DNA from: Chaetoceros tenuissimus
Taxonomy: Eukaryota > Bacillariophyta > Thalassiosirophyceae > Chaetocerotales > Chaetocerotaceae
Direction: 5' to 3'
Length of the DNA: 64,000 nucleotides
NCBI GenBank assembly: GCA_021927905.1
Contig: BLLK01000020.1
Location: forward strand, 1,612,001-1,676,000
In this document: positions 10,688 through 21,639 of the stretch, piece by piece
How positions within the stretch are numbered: position 1 is the stretch's first letter
How the letters are laid out: each line of letters opens with the position of its first letter
Translations under genes and position numbers: made by a program
Notes under the pieces: generated by a model
The model's input: the letters and a program-made list of their open reading frames with translations, nothing else
What the model was told of the DNA's origin: nothing
Database searches by the model: none

Positions 10688-13192
10688 TCAAATCGTTACT
10701 TTTTCTATTTTTTGTGCTTGTTTCTCTAGATCTATCATTGTTGCTTTGGTTAGTTTTGTAAACTCATGACTTGGACCAAATGCTGATTTCGCAATGAGAT
10801 ATGATTTTCGATAGACCCCCAACGCTCCTTCGTAATCCTCCATTGCGAACAAGATTCGACCAAGATTGTTGTAGGATATAACTAGGTCTGGATGTGAAGG
10901 TCCAAGTACCTTAACCTCTATTTCAAGGGCTCTATTTTGCATAGAATGTGCCACTGGGAAATCACCCAAGGCATACTGAACATGGGATATGTTGCTGAAC
11001 GAATGAGCAGTGGAGATGTTATCTTCTCCTAATGATACCACTCTTGTTGCGAGACCTTTGTGTAGTAGCTGTATGGCAGTTTGGAATTCTCGTTCATGAT
11101 ATAGGACCATTCCAATGTTGTCGTAACAAGCAGCAACTTCGGGATTACTCTCACCGTAAATCTTCCGCAATATGACAAGAGCCCTTTGAAAGAATTTGAG
11201 TGCAGCCTTGTATTCGCCAAGATCCTTCTTGATAAGACCGATGTTGCTACAACAGACTGCTGTTGTCTCGTCTTCAATACCATTGATGCTCTTATATATG
11301 GACAATGCTTTTTTCAGCATTTGGAGACCATCTCTCAAATCTCCCATAGAATGCATAGCTAAGCCCAAGTTGTTGTAGGAAACAGCAACATCATGATTGT
11401 TTTCACCCAATACTTTCTTTCGGATTTCTAAAGCTTTCTTATGATTCTCTACTGCCTTTTCAATGTCACCACTTTCACTAAAAACCATGGCTAGACTATT
11501 GTAATATTTCGCTAGGGTGGCATTTTCCTCACCAAATAAATTAGTATGCATTTGAACTGCATTTTGCAAATTTTCGATTGCACCTTCAAAATCTCCTCTA
11601 TCGAAAAGAGTCAGCCCAACAAAACTTATAGACTCCGCAATATCCGCATGCTCTTCTCCATAAAGTTCACTTTGAATTTCCAAAGCAGCAATATAGTTTC
11701 GAAGGGCATCATCGTATTGATGTATACTCTGATGGATCTTTCCTATATCACAATGAGTAGATGCAGCCTCTACATTTTTCCCATTCGCATGAGATTTTGC
11801 CCAAGTCAGATTCTTCTCATAAGTTTTCAAAGCTGTATCATGTCGCCCGATTGAGTTTAGAACCGAGGCAATACTAATGTGTATGTTATACAAGTCCTTG
11901 TGCTCTTTTCCATAAACTCTTTCTTCCACAGAAGAGGAACGTTCGTAGTAATAAAGTGCCTGCTCTTTCGAATTACTCTTTACTAGGATATCACCGACAC
12001 GTTGACATATTTTGGCATAAGTTACATCAGAGTTCAAATTTTTATGACCATGTTCGTAAGCTTTTACCTTGTCCAAAGCAAATCTTGAAACTCGGTGTTG
12101 AAGTAAGGATGTAATCTTCTTGACAAAAGGATGCATTCCTACAGTGTGATTGATTAAATCCATGAGATGCTGATGATCTTGGGGATCAGTGGTTTTTGTT
12201 GCTTCGATTACACTCTTTGAGAAATTGACATATTGCAATGCCTCATCACAAAAGTCAAGAGTTTGAAATATATTGTCATTTAACGAAGGAGGGATAACTA
12301 TGTCAAACTCTATCCCATTTGTGCATCCCGCAGCATATGTTTCTACGAGACACCAAAGTCGATGCAAATAATCTAGTTTCAAATCCGAACTTCCAACAAT
12401 GGAAACCGTTTTCCCGATAAGTACAAGTCGCTTTCCAAAGTCATGACGAAAATCTTTGTAAGATACCATCTCCTCTTTTTGGAGTTTATCCGCATGTCTA
12501 AAAAGATTTTCGCAAAGAAATAAAACCCAAACATAAGTCTTTTTTGTATTCAAATGTTTTTGTTTGCAGTATGATTCTAAGGAAGCAATAAGATGCTCAA
12601 CAGAATATGAAGATGAATAGCTGACAATAAATGTAGCATCTCCTACTGCCTTCTTATCTGTGATGGCATCCACATAGCTGCTTCCAACTAATGAATCATG
12701 AGGGCAAATGCATTTCTCACCTTTGGAGCGAATAACTCCAAAGTTTTCGGAATCTTGCAAATTTTCGAGTTTTTCAATAGGAGTCTCGATAGAGACACCG
12801 GCTTCTTGTATTTCAGGCAAAAAAGTGTGCCGTAAATAGTCAACACTCACTCCTTTTGGATGCATGTTCTTGGAAGGTGTTTCCGGATGAATTTTACTAA
12901 CACTTGCACTCCAGCTCACAGTCCTCTTTTTAGCTGAATTCTCAGTCGGTAAAACTGGTACACTCATTTGAGGATTGTTTCGAAACTTGACATTTCTCCT
13001 AGATTCCTTGGGTAAAAGTGATCGAATATCAACTATTTGTTTCTCTGCTGCTTTATTAGGTGCAACAGATCCTGTCAGATTGTTAACTTGAGCATTATAT
13101 CCTGTAACATCTAGCAGCCATGCATCCCATTCTTTATCATCCTCTTCATCTTCAGCAGCCTGTCGTTCAAGAGTGCTTGATCCGCAGCCCAT
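10688..13192 (-). CDS. TIR-like domain plus TPR array protein, predicted N-myristoylated
   Basis: A single 834-residue ORF from ATG 13190-13192. It begins MGCGSSTLE: Gly2 with Ser6 fits N-myristoylation, and Cys3 could be palmitoylated, so plasma-membrane attachment is likely. After a disordered segment, residues 184-305 form an alpha/beta domain that starts with GDATFIVSYSSSYSVEHL. It includes a hydrophobic strand and then RLWCLVETYAAG, reminiscent of the TIR S-x-WC-x-x-E helix; Glu284 is in the position of the TIR catalytic glutamate. From about residue 380 to the end there are roughly ten 42-residue kinesin-light-chain-type TPRs with phrases such as GEEHADIAES and GPSHPDLVISYNNLG. TIR-TPR proteins are often signalling or immunity proteins; that role here is inference. 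The TIR assignment is moderate, the TPRs are firm. Confidence 0.78.
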   Translation of the reverse strand: MGCGSSTLERQAAEDEEDDKEWDAWLLDVTGYNAQVNNLTGSVAPNKAAEKQIVDIRSLLPKESRRNVKFRNNPQMSVPVLPTENSAKKRTVSWSASVSKIHPETPSKNMHPKGVSVDYLRHTFLPEIQEAGVSIETPIEKLENLQDSENFGVIRSKGEKCICPHDSLVGSSYVDAITDKKAVGDATFIVSYSSSYSVEHLIASLESYCKQKHLNTKKTYVWVLFLCENLFRHADKLQKEEMVSYKDFRHDFGKRLVLIGKTVSIVGSSDLKLDYLHRLWCLVETYAAGCTNGIEFDIVIPPSLNDNIFQTLDFCDEALQYVNFSKSVIEATKTTDPQDHQHLMDLINHTVGMHPFVKKITSLLQHRVSRFALDKVKAYEHGHKNLNSDVTYAKICQRVGDILVKSNSKEQALYYYERSSSVEERVYGKEHKDLYNIHISIASVLNSIGRHDTALKTYEKNLTWAKSHANGKNVEAASTHCDIGKIHQSIHQYDDALRNYIAALEIQSELYGEEHADIAESISFVGLTLFDRGDFEGAIENLQNAVQMHTNLFGEENATLAKYYNSLAMVFSESGDIEKAVENHKKALEIRKKVLGENNHDVAVSYNNLGLAMHSMGDLRDGLQMLKKALSIYKSINGIEDETTAVCCSNIGLIKKDLGEYKAALKFFQRALVILRKIYGESNPEVAACYDNIGMVLYHEREFQTAIQLLHKGLATRVVSLGEDNISTAHSFSNISHVQYALGDFPVAHSMQNRALEIEVKVLGPSHPDLVISYNNLGRILFAMEDYEGALGVYRKSYLIAKSAFGPSHEFTKLTKATMIDLEKQAQKIEKVTI

Positions 13193-13720
13193 GTTTATGA
13201 TATAAATGTGTGATTTACTGTTGTTCTAAAGATGCTAATAAAGTGAAAGACGATCTTCCATCAATTCTTCCTTCCTTGCATTTAGAACACAATTGAAATG
13301 ACCCGTAGCAGATGCTTTGGCTGATGAAATTGTGATTTTCATAGGTGGTGATCACACACATGTAGCATAGAAAAATTGATCGTATCAAACATATGCAGAA
13401 GAGTTCAAAATATCGTTAATAAGTGCGCGAAGACGAATGACTCGCCGCAAAGCAAGATATTTAAATGTTGACACCGACCATGCGACAAAAAGTATCTCCG
13501 ATATGTTCATAACCTATAGATTAAACCATGAGGGATTGAGTACCGTGAGAGATACAAGAGTTCCATCGCCAAAAATGGTAAAATGGTGCCTGAGATCTGA
13601 GATGTGGAAAATCTAAGATGAATAATGAAGTCATCAACAATCAACAATCGAACCTTTTGTTTATTATACACCAAACTTGATTCGATTCTATCTCAATTTA
13701 TACTTTAGTCAAGCAAAAGT
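13193..13720. other. Divergent intergenic region
   Basis: About 0.5 kb between the TIR-like/TPR gene and the zinc-repeat gene, presumably holding both promoters. No motif, repeat or RNA gene could be recognised. Confidence 0.35.
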
Positions 13721-16700
13721 ATGGAAGGACTTGTACCTCTTTTTGATTTCCAGGTCAAGGAACAGGGGGGCTTTCCACCTGGATCTATGGTTTATATCTG
13801 CAACCATCCCGACAACCAAAATCTAATCACGTCGCATGGGACCGTTGAAAAGATTTGGCTCAAAATGTATCCAGCCACCCTCCTATTCTACGAAGTAAAG
13901 GAGGCCAATGGAAAAAATGAGAAATACCAAGCAGAACAATTGCGATTTGCGACGGGCTGTAAAGTGCGATATAAGAATGATCAAATAGGATCTGTTTTGG
14001 GTTTGTCCAATGTTGCATCTAAAAACATTCAGGAATGTCACTGTTGGTATTCTATAGAAATATTGGATTCGCAGGAAGTTGTTCATCAAGTAAAACCAGA
14101 AGATTTGAGCTTCTATTGTGAAGAAGTAGAAGAAGAAGGTACTAGAGAAGTGCATCAAGGCGCTACTACAATAGGCCAGACCGACGAAAATCAAGACGTT
14201 GCCCCGACTACTGCTCAGAGAGATGAGACGGATGATCCCTCAATAGAACCCATTCAAGAACCGGAAAATTTTCCTGTGAATGAAGTTGTCGCCTCAAGTC
14301 ATGTGAGTGCATCTGTAGAAGGTAGTCAAATCAGTATGAAAGAAGAAGATACTTTTAATAGTAGTGCTATGAATCAAAGAAACGAAAGTCGTGAAGCTAA
14401 TGAAGCGGATAGAAGTCAAGCACGGACACAAACAAATGTAAATCAATCTCTCGGAGAGAATAAAAATCATCAAATTTTGCCTAAGCTGTCAACTTCACCA
14501 GCTCATCAAACTACAGAAGACAAAGGTTTTGAAACAAGTCATAATGCTGATGTTGAATCGAAATCAGTTGGTGAAATTCAGCAGAAACGGAAGGCGCAAG
14601 ACTGTTTAGAACCAAGAGTAGAATCTCCTAAACGACGTAGCACTAATGAGAATGACTTCAAATCACCTCCCACTATTCCGAGAAACAACATTCCACGCGA
14701 CTCGATATCAAGTAGATCTTCGACCTTTCCGACGAGTCCTGCTCGTTCAAACCCAAGAAGTAGCGAAAGGATAAGACATGGATATTCGCAAGAAACAGAT
14801 CATTCTCGCACAGCACATCGAGCAAATATTTTAGCATCAAATACATGGTGGAAACACAAGCCACCAAAAGAATTAGGACTGCATTCGTGGTGTGTTGTTA
14901 ATGGAGAAGTCTTGTTCTGGTGTGGTCGGTGTCAAAATGGTATGTGGACGAATCATTACACAGCTGACCATGGATTAACTCGTGATAGAGGGTATCCTGA
15001 AAAGCAGCATTTGATTGTGAAATACAGAAAGCACAGTACTGAGCCGTCTCAAGTCGTTGACTTATTCAAAAGATTTGGAAGAATTTTCTATTCTGATTTT
15101 CCAAATGACAAAGATTTTGGAATATTATCTATGTCACCACATTCGGTAAGACAGGCCCGAGATCAACTTTTGAATGGATCCAAAAATAGTAGAATTTTGC
15201 AAATCCGAATTTCTACTCCGCATAATCAGGCTCACCGTAATGACATAATTTTCAACCTAGACCATAGATATGATATGTTTCGAGACTTTAAAGCTGGCCT
15301 AATGGATAAGAATGTCGAGTGTGAAGGTGTACCAAGATCACAATGGTACAATGGTCCTTGCTGTCCTAAATATCATATCGTGGGTAAATGTATCCATGGT
15401 TGTCCTTTTGTGGCCGAGGCTGATCACAGAGATATCAAAGAAGAAAGTGTAAGAAATCTCCTAGAATGGTGCAGGACAAAATTTCGACATGAATTGGAGT
15501 CTGTCAGAGTCGAAAATCCAAATTACAAGAAGGCACTGTTTGCACCGTTTACAAATGATGTGAGTCGTGCACTACGTTTCAACCAACACAGTCTACCCGT
15601 CTCTTCAATGTGTGTGTTTTATAACGTGGTAGGAAGGTGTAATTCATCATGCTTTAGAAAGGCTGACCACACAAAAATACATAGTGATGAAAATATCAAA
15701 CGTCTATATAGATGGTGCGAAAAATCTTGCAATTATGTCGATGACGATAAGCCTGTTGTTAATGAAAGCTACAACAAGCAATTGTTTTCAAAGTTTGAAC
15801 CAGTTTACCCAAATATAATGAAGGCAAAACCAAGTGGAGATCTTCATGATACTTGTCTTCGCTTTCACATTGAAGGGAAATGTAATACAAGTTGCTCAAA
15901 TAGAGGTGACCACATAACTTGTAGTGAAGAAAAGATGCAAGCACTGGTCGAATTTTGCGAAAAGTACAATAATATAGAAGTGGAGAACAAAGACTATCAG
16001 ACTCAAATTTTCAAACCGTACAAATCAAAGATACCCGCTGCTCTGAGATCAGTAAACACTCATAATATTCCAAGGTCATCCCAAGGTGATGTAAAGGCAT
16101 GCATTTATTATCATGTAACGGGAAAATGCATTTCGAGCTGTGTTTGTGCAGTTGACCATAAACCATGTTCTACTATCAAGTTGAAAGAAATACTAATATG
16201 GTGTCGTGAAAATATCAAGGTGTCAAATATGAAAATATTCAATCCAAATCACAGGAAAGCTGCGTTTGATGCTTGTAATTTGGACTATTTGGAAAAGGCA
16301 TTGCGAAATTCACATGAACATGCACCAGTTCCAAAGAGTTCGTTTGGCGATTTCGGCTCGTGTATTAGGTAAGTTTATCCACGACATTCATGATGACGAA
16401 TGTTTCGTTTCGACAAAACACACATCACTCACCTTTCTTATTTTCGCAGATATCATGCGAAAGGAAATTGTTCCAGTGACTGTGAAGTAGCATTGGATCA
16501 TCGACAAATTGATGATAGGAAACTAGAAGAAATTGTAGAATGGTGTACATCCGTACTTCCGAAAGCAGGCAAGGTGAAGGTTGGAGGAACAGGAGATCAT
16601 GCTATAATAAATGCACATTACGCAAAAGACAAATTTATAAAATTCTACAGGAGAATCCCACAGCTTCAAAGAAAAGCAAAACATCCTGTGCCAAAGTCAT

Positions 16701-16922
16701 CTTTTGGAGATGTCAGTATGTGTCTCGGTGAGTTCCATTTCTGCACAAATGCCATCTGAAATGAATTTCGTTCCTCATCATTTTTCTTTGCGTTTCGTAG
16801 GATTTCACATCAATGGCCAATGCAGAAAACGATGTAAATCTACGATAGATCATCAAGAACTTTCTGACGATCAACAAGACACTCTCCTAAAATGGTGCCA
16901 AGAGTGTGATGGTGAATTATGA
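13721..16922 (+). CDS. Zinc-repeat protein with six Cys/His modules and a gag-type WCGxC zinc module
   Basis: Join(13721..16368,16450..16727,16801..16922), 1015 residues. The introns are 81 and 73 bp, and both junctions fall inside zinc modules and restore them. Residues 1-140 look like two small beta-barrel units (GTVEKIWL..., GSVLGL...). A disordered charged linker follows. At residues 375-430 there is HSWCVVNGEVLFWCGRCQNG followed by MWTNHYTADHG, matching a module in the gag of the copia element at 25.7-33.3 kb. Residues 545-1015 hold six repeats of the form C-x3-[FY]H-x2-G-x-C-x3-C-x3-6-DH, each followed by a helix ending in [EKR]-[FW]-C. They should bind zinc and probably RNA or DNA. No named domain was recognised with certainty. 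The protein could derive from a mobile element. Confidence 0.78.
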
Positions 16923-18314
16923 CTAAAGGATGCTGAAAATAGAGAGGCTGAAATCACTTTGTTAGCGGTCATCGCAAGAGATATTGATGAATTGAATTGC
17001 CACTACAAGTCGCATATTTCAAATAGTATGAGAATAGAGGAAAGTAAATCCAGTTCAGATATGGATTGCTCGGATGATGATTCAACAACAAGTTGAATTT
17101 CAGCATTCCTCTTTTGACATCAGTTGAATGTTCTTCTTTTAACATACCAGGACTGTTAATTGAAATGAAGAACACGATTGAGAGCTACTTTGCGAGAGTC
17201 CAGGCTTGATTTGGTTGCAATGAAAAACTTTCTTTTGGATTCAGTATTCAATAGTTTCAGCATTGAAGGATGATAAACTGCAGATACATTATAAGGAGGT
17301 ACCTGGGTAGTTTGAATTTCTTTTTTTTAGTAGCGGATGGTTAGTTTAATCTATGCTATATCAACCCAACTTGTGCTATTCCCAATACTATTGTCGTCTT
17401 GCGTTTTCTAAGTAGCATCTGTTCATGTTCATAATTCAAAGTCAAATATAAGTTGATCAATCTGTTGTGGGTTGTCATTTTTTGTTTTACTGTCGATAGT
17501 TGACTTGATGCTAGGGATTCTCCTCGTGACAGTTGTTGATCCCATTCTCCGGTTCTTCATTATGAGATGATACATTGACCATGTTTTCGAATTATAGAAG
17601 GCTTCCATGGTAAATATTTCTTCCTCATTTGCAACTGATGTCTGAGAGTATGGTATTGGTTGAGTAGGTGGCATAGTTGTTAGATTTTAGGTTCATTCCT
17701 TGTCATTGCTGAAAGCTGAAGGTCGCTGCCAGCATGAAAAATTGAGATTATATAAGTACAGATAAATACTGTAATCAAGAGAGTCAGAACCGCTTTCCTT
17801 ATTTAGAGGCAAGTGATGTTCCTTGTCATCTTCAAAATATACGAATATTTACTTCATGGTTTATTGAAGTCAACGTCATCTTGAAGATGAGGTGAATTAA
17901 AATTGTGCCGTCATATCTTCGTCATGTCTTCGTCACATTGGAAGCAATACAAAGGATAGAGAAAAGTATCTTCGTATCCTGCCAAAGCTATTTCAGATTT
18001 ATCCTGGAATTTTTATACGATTACGAGTAAACTATATAAAAACTGCTTTGTAAAGGTCACTTCAATGTTAGGGTAATGACTATTCAATAAGTTATTAATA
18101 ATTACTTTGCATAAATATCGTCGATGCAAAAACATACTCATGTTGATGCCGATTTAGATGAACACAATTCTATTTCCAGTAGCAAGCTACAAGTAGAATC
18201 ACCTTGGATTGCAAAACAATATTAATAATGGAAATGACACTACAAGACTAGGTCGTTAATGATACCTAAGTCAGATTGATCAAGTTTCAACATTGTTTGC
18301 AATAGTATTTATGA
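16923..18314. other. 1.4 kb intergenic region
   Basis: It lies between the ends of two convergent genes. One ATG-started frame of 81 codons (17429-17674, minus) exists but has no recognisable domain, so it is not called as a gene. The rest is AT-rich with stops in all frames. Confidence 0.4.
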
Positions 18315-20339
18315 TTAATCTAATCCATCCTCTTTCGATGCCTCTAATTGCCTTTCACGCAAAACATCAAAATACTTGTCCCACTCTTCTACTATTACAT
18401 TAGTATCTGGCAGATTTTTAACGTCATCTTTAATCATTCGTAGTGCTTGAGCGCGTTTGGAAGGACTACCAGCTTGAATTCGCCTTATAGTTGCTGCAAG
18501 ATTTTTTGCTTCAAACGCGAAGTGAAATACGCTCAGAGCGGCTCCTGCTGCCATCATTGTGACGGTGGCACTGACTAAACTTGACCCTGCCAATGATGAT
18601 CGCGAGTAGAATCTGGCAAGTTTTCCAACTCCGTCATCTCGTTCCATAAAATGATTGGCTTCTTTAAGCTTATCAAGTTGCTCTTTTTTCGACGGGCTTT
18701 TGGATTGACCGTTCTCATTACCGTTTTTATCGCTTGCAGCAAAACTTTTTCGTGAGATAGTTGAAGTATTAGAATTCTTTTTTGAAACATCACCACCTTT
18801 CGGTGCAACAGGAGCGGCCATTATGACAGCTGATTTTGCTGGATTCGCAAGGACTGTTTGCACTGGTTTTGGAGTGTCATCTTCGTCATCAGTATCACCA
18901 TCAATGTCGGCGAAACTTTTATCTTGTGGTGCTTTTTTCTGTCCATTCGTTTGATCATCTGAATTTGCAAAAAGTCCCGAAAATTGCGTTGAAACAATAT
19001 CCACTTTCTGGCTTTGATCATCAATATCACTTTCTTCCTCCTCTGTTTCGTTGATTTTTGCCAATGGAAAGTCTGTAATGTCCGAATACGCAGTGACGAG
19101 TCCAGTTCTTGTACTCATGTTGCTCGTGGAATTTGCACTTGTTGCAGAGGAAGAACTTGCCTGGGAGTCATCATCTGAGAAGTAGTTATCATCGTCAATT
19201 TCGGTGTCGTCAATGGAGTCATTCTCATCTTCAAATCCAGTCTCCATCTCCAATACAGCCTCTTCAGTCTCCTTAATCATATTCTCTACATACTTTTCGA
19301 GGTTGATGTGATCCTTCAGCAAAGCATCCCTTAGCACAGTAGTCACAGTCAAAACTGATTTCAAGACATTATATAATGAAATGATTTTGAAAGCAATCTT
19401 GTTTGGAGTACTGTAGTAATTCACCATCTTACTTCCTTGCGATGTCAATTGTGAAGCTCCACTGAACAAAAGAGAGGCAATCAAAAGTGGGGGTCCAGCT
19501 GGCGTGACAAAGCAAGCTGCTGCTGCAATACCTGCAACACCACTAGCTACTCCGGAAGTGTTTGCGCCCAGTCCAATTTTATCCTCTTTCTTGGTCATTT
19601 TCTCAAGTGTATCAGATATTTCATCAATAAATTGCGCGGAATACTCCAACATCAGCCTCACTCTATCATATACATCAATCATATGTTTAATTTCACGCTT
19701 CTGTTTCTCCATTGCCTCCTCGTCATCATTATTTTTATGTGAAACACATTCAATCACAAAATCCAGTGAAAAGAGCGGAGAACAATCGGTACAAATAATG
19801 ACCTTGGACTTTTTGAATGCTTTATCTGCATGATTGGCACAAGTAGGGCAACCACACATGAGGCAGGGTTTTGGCTTTTTCTTCAATTTATTATTTGTTT
19901 TTTGAAACAGTCGCTTGACAGCAAACGGTGAGGGTGTACTTGGGCGCCGTTTATGAGGTGGTAATTCTCGAATACACTGTACACATTTTCTATGATCAAT
20001 GTCGTGACCGAATTCTATTTCGAGGTTTGCACTCCTCATTTTCTCAAGGGAGACGAATGCATCGTTCATTTTCATCGATTTGGCGTTTTCTACTTCGATA
20101 GCTCCTTGAGTGAGTTCACTTGCAAGTGACATGATATCGTCATCGTTTACTTTCAGATTAGATGTGTTTGCTGCGAATGGATCAAAATTATCGGCGGCGT
20201 TTGATGACTGTGGAGCGGGTGCATCGAGGCCTAGCAGATCTCCAGTATCCATACCCTCTTTAGAATTTTGATTACTTGTGTTCATATTCTGCTGATCCGA
20301 CAGAAGCGAAGCTGAGCCGTCTTGTGGAGGCATTGACAT
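18315..20339 (-). CDS. Zinc-cluster protein with glycine-rich hydrophobic segment, hypothetical
   Basis: A 674-residue ORF with ATG at 20337-20339; a second ATG two codons later is equally possible. The N-terminus is disordered and carries DLLGLD and DPF, which look like clathrin-adaptor or EH-binding motifs. Cys119, Cys122, Cys159, Cys162, Cys164, Cys167, His170, Cys183 and Cys186 form a paired zinc-binding cluster of RING/FYVE-like spacing, with a basic patch between the first two pairs. Residues about 255-300 form a Gly/Ala-rich membrane-prone helix pair (TSGVASGVAGIAAAACFV, PPLLIASLLFSGASQ), loosely like apolipoprotein-L-type proteins. An acidic linker and a second hydrophobic Ala-rich helix near residues 580-605 follow. 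Membrane-trafficking work is a guess from these motifs. No family was recognised with confidence. Confidence 0.7.
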   Translation of the reverse strand: MSMPPQDGSASLLSDQQNMNTSNQNSKEGMDTGDLLGLDAPAPQSSNAADNFDPFAANTSNLKVNDDDIMSLASELTQGAIEVENAKSMKMNDAFVSLEKMRSANLEIEFGHDIDHRKCVQCIRELPPHKRRPSTPSPFAVKRLFQKTNNKLKKKPKPCLMCGCPTCANHADKAFKKSKVIICTDCSPLFSLDFVIECVSHKNNDDEEAMEKQKREIKHMIDVYDRVRLMLEYSAQFIDEISDTLEKMTKKEDKIGLGANTSGVASGVAGIAAAACFVTPAGPPLLIASLLFSGASQLTSQGSKMVNYYSTPNKIAFKIISLYNVLKSVLTVTTVLRDALLKDHINLEKYVENMIKETEEAVLEMETGFEDENDSIDDTEIDDDNYFSDDDSQASSSSATSANSTSNMSTRTGLVTAYSDITDFPLAKINETEEEESDIDDQSQKVDIVSTQFSGLFANSDDQTNGQKKAPQDKSFADIDGDTDDEDDTPKPVQTVLANPAKSAVIMAAPVAPKGGDVSKKNSNTSTISRKSFAASDKNGNENGQSKSPSKKEQLDKLKEANHFMERDDGVGKLARFYSRSSLAGSSLVSATVTMMAAGAALSVFHFAFEAKNLAATIRRIQAGSPSKRAQALRMIKDDVKNLPDTNVIVEEWDKYFDVLRERQLEASKEDGLD

Positions 20340-20856
20340 GAGTTAGGCTTCGTACGTCCCTCTAGTAGCGCTAGTAATTTCAACGTGGTTAAATATGTAT
20401 TTCAAAGCTGACAAAGAGAAGCAGCGACGACCTATAAGTTAGTAGGGTAAGGCTTGTTTTTGCCGTAAAGAGACTGGAGAAAGAACCAAGTGCTTTTGGT
20501 ATCACTACTGTTGTGGCGTCGTGGGTGTGTGTGCTTTTCAGTGAGTATTAGCTAAAGGTAGAGTTCTTTTCCACATTTCGCTCAAAATAGGAAGTGCACT
20601 TTATTAGCTTCTCCTCCTGCAATTTTTTGGATCCCAACGTATGCTTCTGTCAATGTCAATACGTATCAAATAGTCATGTCAATCTTGAAATTATAGATAT
20701 TTAGTTGTTCGAAAACTCATCCTCATACAACATTCAACATGATCGATGCAATTACTACTTTTGAAATATGAATTACATTAACCTAAAATCTGAATAATAG
20801 ACACGCACAATAGTAAACTAGCTACCAAGAGATATATGTTCACGTATCATTAGAAC
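20340..20856. other. Intergenic region
   Basis: About 0.5 kb upstream of the zinc-cluster gene and downstream of the plastid-protein gene, both on the minus strand. No recognisable gene, repeat or RNA was seen. Confidence 0.35.
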
Positions 20857-21639
20857 CTACTCGAATCCATCAGGGAAAAGCACTTCCATTCTATCTGCGT
20901 CTAAAAAGTCAATGCCCTTGGACCCGTCAGATGCTATCTGACCAGCTTTTTCCATGGCAGGAAGTTCTACATTTTTCAAAAATAGTGCATATAAACATTC
21001 TGCTCTGCACATTCTCATGAGAGGATCATCTTTCAATCTCTGTCTCAAATCTTTTTCGTCGCAACCATCTTCTTTGCATTCATCCTTGAGTAATCCAAAT
21101 GATGCCTCTTCTCCATACTTTGTCACCCACTTTGCAACCTTGACACGTTCCACCAATGCATCTTCTAATTCTTTCCACCTCATAACTACTCCTACGACAC
21201 GTCCAGCTATAAGTTGACTTTCATCTTGTGTAAATGCACTAGTTTCATCACCTTTTACAGCATTACTTGTTTTTGCTCGATTCTCAATAGCCTGACTTGC
21301 AAGTTTACCAGCTTCCACTGCAACTTGCAATGGTTCATTAGATGATGAGACTTCCATTGGTCTCGATTCATCATTTGCAGCACGGATCAAAAGTGCGTCA
21401 GAAATTGTATTGATGATGGTTGGATTGAGTGATGGTCTGATTCCTGTAGAATCACGTAGTTTATCTCCTGGCCCTTCAGCCATGTATAGTCTTGTAGAAC
21501 CCATGTATTTTGTTTGTACAACAGTTGCAGATGGCTTTGAAAACATTTGGAAGGCAAAAGATTTTGCCATTTGCACTTGAACAAGTACTAATACTAGAAA
21601 TGCCAAATTAAACATGGAAAAGTGGATATACATTGCCAT
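20857..21639 (-). CDS. Plastid-targeted protein of unknown function
   Basis: 260 residues from ATG 21637-21639. The frame is open for 62 more codons upstream, but that part is low quality and AT-rich. The chosen start gives MAMYIHFSMFNLAFLVLVLV, a signal peptide, followed by MAKSFAFQMF, an ASAF-like cleavage context with Phe at +1, and then a Ser/Thr/Lys-rich transit-like stretch. That is the bipartite presequence of diatom plastid proteins. The mature part (residues about 60-260) is mostly helical, with GRVVGVVMRWKELEDALVER, a Cys-containing loop (DECKEDGCDE) and RAECLYALFLKNVELPAMEK. It appears to be a conserved stramenopile-type plastid protein, but no functional family was recognised. Targeting is inferred from the motif; the function is unknown. 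Confidence 0.68.
   Translation of the reverse strand: MAMYIHFSMFNLAFLVLVLVQVQMAKSFAFQMFSKPSATVVQTKYMGSTRLYMAEGPGDKLRDSTGIRPSLNPTIINTISDALLIRAANDESRPMEVSSSNEPLQVAVEAGKLASQAIENRAKTSNAVKGDETSAFTQDESQLIAGRVVGVVMRWKELEDALVERVKVAKWVTKYGEEASFGLLKDECKEDGCDEKDLRQRLKDDPLMRMCRAECLYALFLKNVELPAMEKAGQIASDGSKGIDFLDADRMEVLFPDGFE

Noticed and set aside
17429-17674. ATG-started minus-strand frame of 81 codons in an intergenic region
   Set aside because: No domain, no targeting signal and ordinary intergenic composition. A frame of this length is expected by chance in 1.4 kb.
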